From Silicimonas algicola (GTDB taxonomy: Bacteria; Pseudomonadota; Alphaproteobacteria; Rhodobacterales; Rhodobacteraceae), in assembly GCF_003148765.1 (NCBI RefSeq), contig NZ_QGGV01000011.1, positions 62,001-126,000 of the forward strand: a stretch of 64,000 bases of DNA, given 5' to 3'. Shown here piece by piece: positions 8,277 through 16,800 of the stretch. Within the stretch, counting starts at the first letter, position 1, and every line of letters starts with the position of its first letter. The position numbers and the translations under genes were made by a program. Under the pieces are notes generated by a model, which searched no databases, was not told the origin of the DNA, and worked only from the letters and a program-made list of their open reading frames with translations.

Positions 8277-9671
8277 TCAGGCCCTCGCCGGTACGGTCAG
8301 TGTGACTTCTACGCCCGTCTCGGGGCGGTTCTTCAGATCGAGCGAGCCGCCGAGACGCTCGGCGATGCGACGCCCGAGCGCCAGACCGACGCCGAGGCCC
8401 GACGACTTGGAGGTCTGGAACGGCACGAAGAGCCGCGCCATCTGCTCGTCGCTGAGGCCCGGGCCGGTGTCGGCGACCTCGATTGCGATGCGGCCGCCGG
8501 GGGCCGCGTGCCAGCCGATCCGCAGGACGCCGCCCGCCTTCATCGCCTCGATGGCGTTCGACAGGATGGTGTTCAGCACCTGTTCGAGTTCCGCCGAGCC
8601 AGCCGAGGCGACCGGACTGCCCTGGCTTTGTGCCAGCTCGACCGCGATGCCACGCTTGCGCAACTGGGGTTCGAAGCCCGCAAGACAGCGCTGGATGATG
8701 ACGTCGACATGCGCAATGTCGCCGGCGCTGTCCGGCGCCGCGCGGGTCCGGGTGAGGAACGAGCGGATCCAGGTTTCCAGCCGGTCGACCTGATCCATGA
8801 TGTCGTGGATCGCGGTGCGGCTGTCGCCCGGAATGTCGTCCTCCGCCACCAGTTCGGCGCAGGAGCGTATGGCCGCCAGTGGATTTCGCAGTCCGTGGGC
8901 CACGGCGGAGGCCATTTCGCCCACGACGGCCAGGCGCTCGGTCTCGACCAGCCGCTGCTCCTGGCGCCGCAGGATGCGGGTTGCGTAGACCACGACGGCG
9001 AGAAGCGCCGTAAAAAGGACGGTCCCCGCCATCAGAGCGCCAACCCAGGCCAGCGTGACGACGCCGTGGATGGTGTCGAGAAGGGCTTCGGGGGCCTTGT
9101 AGACCTCGACCGCGCCGATGACGGTGCTGTCGTCGTCGGACCAGATCGGAATGTAGAACTCGATGAACTCCTGGACGTCGGTCGGGAAGCCGACATGTTC
9201 TTCCTTGCCCTCGCGGTCGACGACCACGATCTCGGGGTCGAGCTTGCCCACGAGCGCGGCTTCAAGCTCGTCGTTGTCCTCGAACGTGCGTCCGATCAAT
9301 TCGGGGTCGCTCGACCACAGGACCTCGCCCGAGGCGGAATAGATGTTTGCGCGGAAGACGTCGGGAAGGCGCGAGACGTGCGTGAAGAATTCGCGTGTCT
9401 CGGCGTCGCCTGCAGGGTCCGAGATGCGCGACATGCCGAAGGAGTTTGGATCGGCCTCCTCGACGCGCACGATGGAGTTGAGGAACTCCATCGAGACGAC
9501 GGCGTCCCGCATCATCATGTTCGTGGTCATGTAGTTTGCGAGGTACTGGCTGAGCACGCTCGTGGTCGTGAAGATCGCAACGAAGCTCGTCACCACGAAG
9601 ATCGCGAGAACCTGCATGTAGTGCGGAGAGTCGCGCAGCGACAAGAGTTTCGGCACCGGTTGGGCTCCCAT
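8277..9671 (-). CDS. Membrane sensor histidine kinase
   Basis: This 464-residue protein has a membrane helix at about 21-40, a periplasmic sensor region at about 41-203, a second helix at about 205-230, and a transmitter. The transmitter has H-box VAHGLRNPLAAIRS (H259), N-box NTILSNAIEAM and G-box DTGPGLS with a GLGVGLAL lid. I chose the start at 9671 because the first membrane helix follows directly; the open frame extends far upstream without features. It is cotranscribed with the regulator at 7067-8275 and divergent from the receiver-glycosyltransferase fusion at 9930, so it has two candidate receiver partners. The signal it senses is unknown. Confidence 0.9.
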   Translation of the reverse strand: MGAQPVPKLLSLRDSPHYMQVLAIFVVTSFVAIFTTTSVLSQYLANYMTTNMMMRDAVVSMEFLNSIVRVEEADPNSFGMSRISDPAGDAETREFFTHVSRLPDVFRANIYSASGEVLWSSDPELIGRTFEDNDELEAALVGKLDPEIVVVDREGKEEHVGFPTDVQEFIEFYIPIWSDDDSTVIGAVEVYKAPEALLDTIHGVVTLAWVGALMAGTVLFTALLAVVVYATRILRRQEQRLVETERLAVVGEMASAVAHGLRNPLAAIRSCAELVAEDDIPGDSRTAIHDIMDQVDRLETWIRSFLTRTRAAPDSAGDIAHVDVIIQRCLAGFEPQLRKRGIAVELAQSQGSPVASAGSAELEQVLNTILSNAIEAMKAGGVLRIGWHAAPGGRIAIEVADTGPGLSDEQMARLFVPFQTSKSSGLGVGLALGRRIAERLGGSLDLKNRPETGVEVTLTVPARA

Positions 9672-9929
9672 GGAATCACGTCCGCATTGGTTACAATCTC
9701 TCCGATCTTGCCCGATCGCCTGGCAATCAACCGAGGTTATAGGCGTCGGATTCGGGGCATATCCCCCTAAAGATGACGGCGGAGGTCTGCCGGGCGCCGT
9801 CCTGGCCTGACGACCTCCTGGGGGATTTCGCCCAAACCCGGCGGGCGCTTTGCCCCAGTCGCGGGGCTTGCCGCTCTCCTGCCGCGGGTCGCCCGCTGCC
9901 ATCCTGTCCGCGAAACACACGAGGTCGGG
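9672..9929. other. Divergent intergenic region between histidine kinase and REC-glycosyltransferase genes
   Basis: The 258 bases hold the promoters of both divergent units. I see no convincing sigma-54 -24/-12 element. Short inverted repeats are present: GGAGGTC (9781-9787) with GACCTCC (9812-9818), and GCCCC with GGGGC near 9852-9867. They could be operator or leader structures. No gene is apparent in it. Confidence 0.45.
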
Positions 9930-11492
9930 ATGACACGCATACTTCTTGCCGAGGACGAACCGGTGCTGGCGCGGAACATCGCGCTCTCGCTCAGAAAGAC
10001 CGGGGCCGAGGTCATTCATGCGCCCTCCGCCGCCACGGCGCGCGAGGCGCTTCGCCGGGGCGGGTTCGACCTCGTGATCGCCGACATCTCTCTCGGCGAC
10101 GGCGATGGCCTCGACGTGCTGGGCGAGGCGTCCGAGATCCTGCACGGGACGCCCGTGATCGTCATGACGGGACAAGACAGCGTCGCGAACCGCGCCCGTG
10201 CCGAAGGCCTGACGGTCGCGGCGTTCCTGTCGAAGCCCTTCGCGCTGTCGCGTCTGCGCGAGCTCGTGGGCGCCTTGACGCGGCCTGCGGCGCCCGGCGG
10301 GTCGGCGTCCGCCGGGCCATCGGTGGTGATGTATTCGCACGACACCATCGGGCTCGGCCATATGCGCCGCAACTCGGCCATCGCGCGCGAACTGGTGGCG
10401 CAGGTACCCGGCGTATCGGTCCTGATGTTGGTCGGTTGCCCGGCGGGCATGGTCTTCGAGCCGCATCCCGGCATCGACTACGTCAAGCTTCCCTCGCTCG
10501 CCAAGCTGGGGCGGGGAGCCTACCAGGCCGGATCGCTGCGAATCGACCCCGAGACGACGCGCGCCATGCGGTCGCGGATCATCGAGGGCGTGCTGACCAC
10601 CATCGAGCTCGACCTCTTTCTCGTCGACCACGAGCCCGCCGGTGCGATGGAGGAGCTGGTGCCGATCCTGGGCGCGCTTCGGGAGCGCGGCCGGGTCCGG
10701 ACGGTGCTCGGGTTGCGCGACATCCTCGACGATCCCGCCCGCACCAGGTCGGGCTGGGCGCAATCCGGCACGGATCGCCTGATTTCAGAGAGTTACGATC
10801 ACGTCCTCGTCTATGGCGACCGGCGCTTTTTCCCAAGTGCCGAAGCCTATGGCCTGGACCTGCTCAAACCGGGGGCCGTCACCGAATGCGGTGTCGTCAC
10901 CACGGTCCGCACGCGTGTCCGCCCCGCCTTCCCCGCGGCACCGTCGAGGATCGTCGTCTCCGGTGGCGGCGGACGGGATGCGTATCCCCTCATAGAGGCC
11001 GCGATCAAGGCGGTCCGCACGCTACCTGTCCGCCGCCGACCCCATCTCATCGTCGTGACCGGCCCCCTGATGGACGAGGAGTTGAAGTCCGAGGCGAGGC
11101 GGCTCGGCACCGTCACCGGCGTGACGGTGCTCGAGCATGTCCCGGACCTGCCCGGCATGATGGAGGGCGCCGACCTTCTGGTCACGATGACCGGCTACAA
11201 TTCGATCAACGAGGCGCTGGCGCTCGATTGCCCGATCGTCACCGTGCCTCGGCTGGGACCTTCGTCCGAGCAGCGTCTGCGCGCCGAGGCGCTGGAGCGG
11301 CAGGGCCTCGCCCGTTACCTGAGGCGCGAGGACCTGACACCCGAAGCTCTCGCGCGGCTCATGTCCGAGCCGCCCCCCCGCGTGCCTCCTCATCGTCTCA
11401 AGTCGGACGGGGTGACGACCGCCGCGCGCGTCCTCGCCGCCATGATCGCAGACGTCCGCACCCCCCTCACCGAGGAACGCGCCCATGCCTGA
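9930..11492 (+). CDS. Receiver domain fused to MurG-like glycosyltransferase
   Basis: This 520-residue protein joins two modules rarely seen together. Residues 1 to about 118 are a complete CheY-like receiver with acid pair E8/D9, phosphoacceptor D52 (DLVIADISL), T80 and K102 (FLSKPF). After a short Pro/Gly/Ser linker comes a GT-B glycosyltransferase starting SHDTIGLGHMRRNSAIAREL, with VVSGGGGRDAYPLIEAA and MTGYNSINEAL in its C-terminal half. All receiver catalytic residues are intact, so phosphorylation could switch glycosyltransferase activity directly. The likely donor is the histidine kinase encoded divergently at 8277-9671. It is the first gene of a tightly overlapping operon running to 17948. 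Donor sugar and acceptor are unknown. Confidence 0.85.
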   Translation: MTRILLAEDEPVLARNIALSLRKTGAEVIHAPSAATAREALRRGGFDLVIADISLGDGDGLDVLGEASEILHGTPVIVMTGQDSVANRARAEGLTVAAFLSKPFALSRLRELVGALTRPAAPGGSASAGPSVVMYSHDTIGLGHMRRNSAIARELVAQVPGVSVLMLVGCPAGMVFEPHPGIDYVKLPSLAKLGRGAYQAGSLRIDPETTRAMRSRIIEGVLTTIELDLFLVDHEPAGAMEELVPILGALRERGRVRTVLGLRDILDDPARTRSGWAQSGTDRLISESYDHVLVYGDRRFFPSAEAYGLDLLKPGAVTECGVVTTVRTRVRPAFPAAPSRIVVSGGGGRDAYPLIEAAIKAVRTLPVRRRPHLIVVTGPLMDEELKSEARRLGTVTGVTVLEHVPDLPGMMEGADLLVTMTGYNSINEALALDCPIVTVPRLGPSSEQRLRAEALERQGLARYLRREDLTPEALARLMSEPPPRVPPHRLKSDGVTTAARVLAAMIADVRTPLTEERAHA

Positions 11493-12687
11493 GCCACGCA
11501 TCGCCTATGTGCTGAAGCGCTTCCCGCGTTTCAGCGAGACCTTCATCCTGAACGAGCTCCTCGCCCATGAGGCGGCAGGGGCCGAGGTCCATGTCTTCAG
11601 CCTGCTGTCCCCGCCGGACGAGCCGCGGCACGCGCGACTGTTGGACCTCAAGGCGCGGGTCCATGTGCTGAAATCGGTGGGCAAGGGCTGCGACGCCTCA
11701 CCCGCTCCGGGCGACGCGGCTCTTTTTTCGGGCCGGTCGGCAGCGGAGGTCGGCGCGCTCATGGCCAAGGCGGAGGTCGTGGCGGGAGAGGCTGCGCGGC
11801 TAGGCATCTCGCATCTGCACGCGCATTTCGGGTCTGACGCGACCACCGTGGCCTGTCTCGCGGCGCGCCGGATGGGTGGCACCTTCTCGTTCACCGCACA
11901 TGCACGCGACATCTTCCACACCTATGTCACGCCGGAGGCAGACGCGGCCATGCGGCGCGCGAAACTGCGCGCAGCCGCTTTCGTCGCCACCGTGTCGGAC
12001 TACAACGCGCGCTACCTGACGTCGCTTTGTCCCGAGGCGCGGGTCGTGCGGCTCTACAACGGTATCGACCTGTCGGCCTTCCGGCCCGTATCTGCCGCGA
12101 CGCAGGTGCCCGGACGAATGATCGCCGTAGGGCGTTTGGTGCCGAAGAAGGGCTTCGACGTTCTGGTCGAGGCCTGCCGCAGGCTTCGCGACCGTGGCCG
12201 GGCCTTCGATCTGTCTATCGTGGGATCGGGCCCCCTGGAGTCCTCCCTTCGCTCGACGATAGAACGCCTTGAGTTGTCAAAAGAAATCCGGCTTGAGGGT
12301 GCCCTGCCACAGGAGGAGTTGATCCGCCTGATGGCCGAGGCAGAGGTTGCGGTTCTGCCCTGCGTGGTGACGGACTCGGGCGACCGCGACGGGCTGCCGA
12401 CGGTGCTTCTCGAAGCGATGGCACGCGGGCTTCCCGTGGTGACGACGACCGTTTCGGGCGGGCCCGAGATCGTCGAAGACGGCGTGACCGGAAGGCTCTG
12501 CGCGCCGAACGATCCCGGCGCGTTGGCCGAGGCACTCGATGATGTCCTGTCCGACCGCGAGACCGCGCGCCGCATGGGACGGGCCGGGCGTCTGCGGGCC
12601 GAGCGTCTGTTCGATCTGACCGCCAACGCGGCGCGGCTGCGGGAGTTGCTTCTCGACCCGGCGCGGCCCTCGCGGGAGGCGGCGTGA
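11485..12687 (+). CDS. Glycosyltransferase family 4 protein
   Basis: This 400-residue GT-B enzyme begins RIAYVLKRFPRFSETFILNE, the N-terminus typical of WcaL/AmsK-like exopolysaccharide glycosyltransferases. The C-terminal donor domain has VGRLVPKKGFDVLVEA, IVGSGPL and the EX7E-type stretch DGLPTVLLEAMARGLPVV. It acts in the cytoplasm or at the inner membrane face on a nucleotide-sugar donor. It overlaps the upstream REC-glycosyltransferase gene by 8 bases and the next gene by 4, so the three should be made together. Confidence 0.88.
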   Translation: MPEPRIAYVLKRFPRFSETFILNELLAHEAAGAEVHVFSLLSPPDEPRHARLLDLKARVHVLKSVGKGCDASPAPGDAALFSGRSAAEVGALMAKAEVVAGEAARLGISHLHAHFGSDATTVACLAARRMGGTFSFTAHARDIFHTYVTPEADAAMRRAKLRAAAFVATVSDYNARYLTSLCPEARVVRLYNGIDLSAFRPVSAATQVPGRMIAVGRLVPKKGFDVLVEACRRLRDRGRAFDLSIVGSGPLESSLRSTIERLELSKEIRLEGALPQEELIRLMAEAEVAVLPCVVTDSGDRDGLPTVLLEAMARGLPVVTTTVSGGPEIVEDGVTGRLCAPNDPGALAEALDDVLSDRETARRMGRAGRLRAERLFDLTANAARLRELLLDPARPSREAA

Positions 12688-13859
12688 TGCGGATCGCCTA
12701 TGTCTCGGCCGATCGCGGCATCCCCGTCTTCGGCGAAAAGGGCGCGTCGATCCACATCCAGGAGATGATGCGCGCCTTCGTCACCGTCGGCCACGATGTC
12801 CGCGCGCTGACGGCGCGGCGCGGCGACGGCGATGGGCAGGGTCTTTGGGTCGAGGAGGTGCCGCAGACCGGGTCGGGCGCTGACCGGGCCGACAAGGAGC
12901 GCGCGGCGATGCGTCAGGCCGAGGCGATCGAGGCGCGCCTGATGTCGCTTTACCGCGAATGGCCCTTCGACATGATCTATGAGCGCTATTCGCTCTGGTC
13001 CGCCGCAGGCGTCCGCGCCGCCCGGCGTCTGGGTCTGCCGGTGGTGACAGAGGTCAACGCGCCTCTCGTGATGGAACAGGCCGCGTTCCGCAGCCTCGTG
13101 TGCGACGCCGAGGCCCGCGCCCTCGAGGCCGAGGTGCTGGCGGGATCGACGGCCCTTGCGGCGGTGTCGTCCCAGGTCGCGGAATATCTTGTCTGTGCAG
13201 GAGCGGCGTCGGGGCGCGTCCACGTCATCGGCAACGCGGTCGACACCCGGCACTTCCGACCCGACGTGCCGCCGGCCGAGGTGGCGGGGATACCGGACAA
13301 CGCCTTCGTCGTGGGGTTCACCGGCTCGCTCAAGATGTGGCACGGGGTCGATACCCTGCTCGAGGCCTTCCGCCTGTTCCGGGCGGTCGAGCCGAGGGCG
13401 CATCTGCTGATCTGCGGCGACGGGCCGAAAGCGGGTTGGATCGAGGGGTTCGTCGCGGGCGCGACCCTCGGCGAGGCGGTGACGCTGGCGGGGTGGGTCG
13501 ACCATGCAAGGTTGCCGTCGCTCATCGCCCGGATGGACGTCGCGACCGCGCCCTACCCGGTGTCCGACACGCACTACTTCTCGCCCCTCAAGCTCTATGA
13601 ATACCTCGCCGTCGGAAGCCCGGTGCTGGCCAGCGACATCGGCCAGACGGCAGAGCTTCTGGCCGGGTCCGAGGCGGCGATCCTTCTTCCGCCCGGCGAC
13701 GCCGGGGCTTTGGCGCGCGGCATGGCGGACCTCTGCGCCGACCCCGTGCGGCGACGCGTCATGTCGATGGCGGCGGCGGACCTTGGGAGACGGCACGACT
13801 GGACCGACAACGCACGGCGTGTGGTCGCCCTCGCCGGACTGCGGACGGTGGCCGCATGA
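12684..13859 (+). CDS. Glycosyltransferase family 4 protein
   Basis: This 391-residue GT4 enzyme shows an N-terminal acceptor domain with FGEKGASIHIQEMMRAF and a donor domain with VVGFTGSLKMWHGVDTLLEAF, LLICGDGP and FSPLKLYEYLAVGSPVLASD. The last carries the conserved Glu of the family. The start may be the GTG at 12684 or the ATG at 12687; either overlaps the previous stop. Its own stop overlaps the ABC exporter start (ATGA), linking glycan assembly to export. Confidence 0.88.
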   Translation: MMRIAYVSADRGIPVFGEKGASIHIQEMMRAFVTVGHDVRALTARRGDGDGQGLWVEEVPQTGSGADRADKERAAMRQAEAIEARLMSLYREWPFDMIYERYSLWSAAGVRAARRLGLPVVTEVNAPLVMEQAAFRSLVCDAEARALEAEVLAGSTALAAVSSQVAEYLVCAGAASGRVHVIGNAVDTRHFRPDVPPAEVAGIPDNAFVVGFTGSLKMWHGVDTLLEAFRLFRAVEPRAHLLICGDGPKAGWIEGFVAGATLGEAVTLAGWVDHARLPSLIARMDVATAPYPVSDTHYFSPLKLYEYLAVGSPVLASDIGQTAELLAGSEAAILLPPGDAGALARGMADLCADPVRRRVMSMAAADLGRRHDWTDNARRVVALAGLRTVAA

Positions 13860-15616
13860 GCCGGGATCCGCTGCGATCAGACGCGCTCTGGCGTCTTGTC
13901 CGACGCATGGCGCCGCAGTTGCGGCCGCACCGCCGGAGGCTGGTCCTGGGAGGTCTGGCGCTCATCGGCGTCGCGGCGTCCGAGGTGGCGCGGCCCTGGC
14001 CCCTGAAGGTCGTCTTCGACGGAATCCTGATGCCGCGACCCGACACCGATCCGGTGACCGGCTGGATGACCGCGACATTCGGTACCGGCGATGGCCTGCT
14101 GGCCGCCACCGCGTTCGCCATTCTCGCCATAGCGCTGGTCGGCGGTGCGGCGGGCTTTGCGCAGGCCTACCTGATCGCGTCGGTCGGGCAGAAGGTCGTG
14201 GCCCAGATCCGGCTCGACCTCTATCGCCACGTCCAGCGGCTATCGCATTCGTTCCACGACACCGCCTCGTCTGGCGACATCATCGCCCGGCTGACGGGTG
14301 ACGTGCGGATGATGCGCGATCTTCTGATCGACGCGGTGGTGTTCTTCGCGGCGCGCGTCCTCGTCATCGGGGCGACGGTGGGCGTCATGGCGTGGATGGA
14401 CTGGCGACTGACCCTGTCGGCGCTGGCGATCCTGCCGGCGCTCTGGCTGGTCACGCGCCACTTCGGCGGCCGGATCAGGGGGGCGGCTCGCAGGCAGCGC
14501 CGGAAGGAAGGCAAGATCGCCGTGGTGATGACCGAGGGCATCTCGTCCATCGACGTGGTGAAGGGGTTCGCCCGCGAGGCCTATGAGGAAAGCCGCTTCG
14601 CCAAGCAGAACAACTCGTCCGCCGAGGCGGGCGTCGTGACCACGCGTCTGGCGGCGAACATGGACCGGGTGACGCAGGTGATCCTGGCGCTCGGGACGGC
14701 GCTCGTTCTCTGGTACGGCGTCGTCCGGGTGCGTAGCGGGGCCATCAGCCCGGGTGACCTTCTCGTCTTCACCGCCTATCTTTCGACGCTCTACAAGCCC
14801 GTACGGAAGATGGCGGCGATGACGGCGCGCGTGGCCAAGGCCACCGCGTCGGGCGAGCGGCTTCTCGAGATCTTCGACCTGTCGCCCGAGGTCGCCGAAC
14901 GGCCCGGCGCGGTCGATGCCGGTCTTCTGGCCGGGCGGGTCGGCTTTGCGAACGTCACCTTCGCCTATCCGGGATCGCCGCCGGTTCTCCGGAACGCCTA
15001 TCTGAACCTCAATCCGGGCGAGATCGTCGCCATCGTCGGCACGTCGGGGATCGGCAAGTCGTCGGCGACGCGCCTCATCATGCGGTTCTACGATCCGCAG
15101 GAGGGTTCGGTCCGGATCGACGGACACGACATCCGCGAGTTCACGCTGGACACACTGCGCGGAAACATCTCGGTCGTGCTTCAGGACAGCGTTCTTTTCG
15201 GGACGACAGTACGCGACAGCATCGCCTACGGCCGCCTGGATGCCACCGAGGACGAGATCGTCGCGGCGGCGCGCGAGGCCGAGGCGGACGGGTTCATCAG
15301 GCTCCTGCCCGAGGGCTATGACACCGTTCTGGGCGAGAGGGGCGAGACCCTGTCGGGCGGGCAGCGCCAGCGCATCACCATCGCGCGGGCGGTGCTGCGC
15401 GACGCGCCGATCCTGATCCTCGACGAACCGTTGACGGGTCTTGACCCTGCGACCGCGCGAAGCCTTCTGGGCGGCCTGCGACGGGCGGCGGCGGGGCGGA
15501 CGACATTCCTCATCGCGCACGACGCGCTGACGCTGTCGCTGGCCAGCCGCGTGGTGCGGATCGAGGACGGGCAGTTCGTCGAGTATCCCCGCAACAGCCG
15601 GATCCTGTCGGCATGA
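13856..15616 (+). CDS. ABC exporter (fused membrane and ATPase domains)
   Basis: This 586-residue half-transporter has an N-terminal six-helix type-I exporter domain (to about residue 320). The nucleotide-binding domain has Walker [11 protein letters not shown]-loop VVLQDS, signature LSGGQRQRI, Walker B ILILDEP and switch IAHD. It would act as a homodimer exporting a lipid-linked or amphipathic molecule. Flanked by glycosyltransferase and kinase-like genes with four-base overlaps on both sides, it probably exports the product of this cluster. MsbA-like lipid or glycolipid export and peptide export are both possible from sequence alone. Confidence 0.92.
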   Translation: MSRDPLRSDALWRLVRRMAPQLRPHRRRLVLGGLALIGVAASEVARPWPLKVVFDGILMPRPDTDPVTGWMTATFGTGDGLLAATAFAILAIALVGGAAGFAQAYLIASVGQKVVAQIRLDLYRHVQRLSHSFHDTASSGDIIARLTGDVRMMRDLLIDAVVFFAARVLVIGATVGVMAWMDWRLTLSALAILPALWLVTRHFGGRIRGAARRQRRKEGKIAVVMTEGISSIDVVKGFAREAYEESRFAKQNNSSAEAGVVTTRLAANMDRVTQVILALGTALVLWYGVVRVRSGAISPGDLLVFTAYLSTLYKPVRKMAAMTARVAKATASGERLLEIFDLSPEVAERPGAVDAGLLAGRVGFANVTFAYPGSPPVLRNAYLNLNPGEIVAIVGTSGIGKSSATRLIMRFYDPQEGSVRIDGHDIREFTLDTLRGNISVVLQDSVLFGTTVRDSIAYGRLDATEDEIVAAAREAEADGFIRLLPEGYDTVLGERGETLSGGQRQRITIARAVLRDAPILILDEPLTGLDPATARSLLGGLRRAAAGRTTFLIAHDALTLSLASRVVRIEDGQFVEYPRNSRILSA

Positions 15617-16800
15617 GCGCGGTGCTGGAGCGTCCGGTCGAACGGATCGAGGCATGGCGAAGCGTGCCGCCCCAAGACGTCGCGCCGCTTCTGGGCGAGG
15701 TTCCGGCCGGGCTGCGGCTGGACCGCGTTCATTTCCCCTCGCGTCGCCCGGTGCAGTTGACCTATGCGGCGACGCTCAGGTCGGGCGAAACGCGCACGCT
15801 CTTCGCCGAGGACTGCGGCACGGGAACGATGCTTCATGCCTCCGAGGTCGCGGCGAGCCTTCGGAAGTCGCGGCACGGTCAGCGGGCCGGACTGACGCGC
15901 GCGGCCATTCTCGCCGATGAGGTGCTGGGGCTGGTCTGGAGGCAGCCGGGCCTCGACGAGCGGCTGTCTGGTCTGCGGCTTCTCTACGACGCCGAGGGTG
16001 CGCGCCGGGTGGTTGCAGAGCTGACCGGATGCGATCCGGGACAGGTCACGGTCGACCTCGTGGCGCACCGTCTGGGCAAGCGCGCCGTCCTGCGGATCGG
16101 GACCGGGCAGGGCGACCTCTACGCTCGTCTGTCCGTCGTCAAGGGCGGCGAAGGCGGCGGTCGGCTGGCCCGCCATGCCGCCCTCTGGCGCGCGCTCGGA
16201 CCCGATGCGGCGCTGCGTATACCCCAGCCGCTCGGGGCGTCGCCCGACCTGGGCGTCGCGCTTTTCAGCGCGCTTCCCGGACAGCCTGCCGCCTTCGGGC
16301 GCAACGGTGCAGAGGCCATCGCCCGTGCCCTCGAGACGCTGCGCGGTCTCGGCGTCGAGGATTTGCCCAAGCACGGCGGCAGCGACGAGGCGAAGCTTCT
16401 GGAAGAGTGGTTGGGCCGGTGCCGGGTCTATTTGCCCGATCTGGCGGAGAGGCTGGAGACGCCGGTGGCGAAGGCATGCGACGCACTTGCGCGCAGCGAC
16501 ACAGAGTTTGTCCTGTGTCACAGGGACCTGCACGAGAAACAGATTCTGCTGGCCGGCGGGGTCGCGGGCATCCTCGATTTCGACACGCTCTCGCGCGCCC
16601 ACCCGGCCCTCGACCCCGGCAACCTGCTCGCGCACCTCTGCCTGGCCGGGGTGGACGAGCGTCCGCTCCGCGCGGCGCTCGACCTGCGAGGGATCGGCCT
16701 CTGGCGCTCCGCGGCCCTTTTGCGGCTTGCGATGATCCGCGCCTTTACCTCCGCACCGGCTGCGGCCGTGCGTCGCCTGATCGACGAGGCGGCGGCGTGA
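15613..16800 (+). CDS. APH-fold kinase-like protein
   Basis: This 395-residue protein has an N-terminal region of unknown fold (about 1-150) and a C-terminal APH-type domain. The catalytic loop is HRDLHEKQILL and the metal-binding stretch LDFDTLSRAHPALDPGNLL. As in the protein at 6420, Gln stands where canonical APH enzymes have Asn. The start overlaps the ABC exporter stop, and the stop overlaps the next gene. A kinase acting on a sugar or on a lipid-linked intermediate before export is the simplest reading; no substrate can be named. Confidence 0.75.
   Translation: MSAVLERPVERIEAWRSVPPQDVAPLLGEVPAGLRLDRVHFPSRRPVQLTYAATLRSGETRTLFAEDCGTGTMLHASEVAASLRKSRHGQRAGLTRAAILADEVLGLVWRQPGLDERLSGLRLLYDAEGARRVVAELTGCDPGQVTVDLVAHRLGKRAVLRIGTGQGDLYARLSVVKGGEGGGRLARHAALWRALGPDAALRIPQPLGASPDLGVALFSALPGQPAAFGRNGAEAIARALETLRGLGVEDLPKHGGSDEAKLLEEWLGRCRVYLPDLAERLETPVAKACDALARSDTEFVLCHRDLHEKQILLAGGVAGILDFDTLSRAHPALDPGNLLAHLCLAGVDERPLRAALDLRGIGLWRSAALLRLAMIRAFTSAPAAAVRRLIDEAAA

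Noticed and set aside
8226-9770. A 514-codon plus-strand frame opposite the histidine kinase
   Set aside because: The kinase boxes on the minus strand are unambiguous, and the plus-strand product has no recognisable motif.
9672-9929. A sigma-54 promoter for the glycan operon, suggested by the NtrC-like regulator
   Set aside because: No GG-N10-GC pair with the usual flanks was found, and the regulator lacks the GAFTGA loop.
9672-10763. N-terminal extension of the histidine kinase frame by about 364 codons
   Set aside because: It runs antisense through the receiver-glycosyltransferase gene, and the first membrane helix begins right after the Met at 9671.
16029-16796. N-terminal extension of the last APH-fold protein into the preceding gene
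   Set aside because: The added residues are the out-of-frame reading of a well-supported gene; the GTG at 16797 fits the overlap pattern of the operon.
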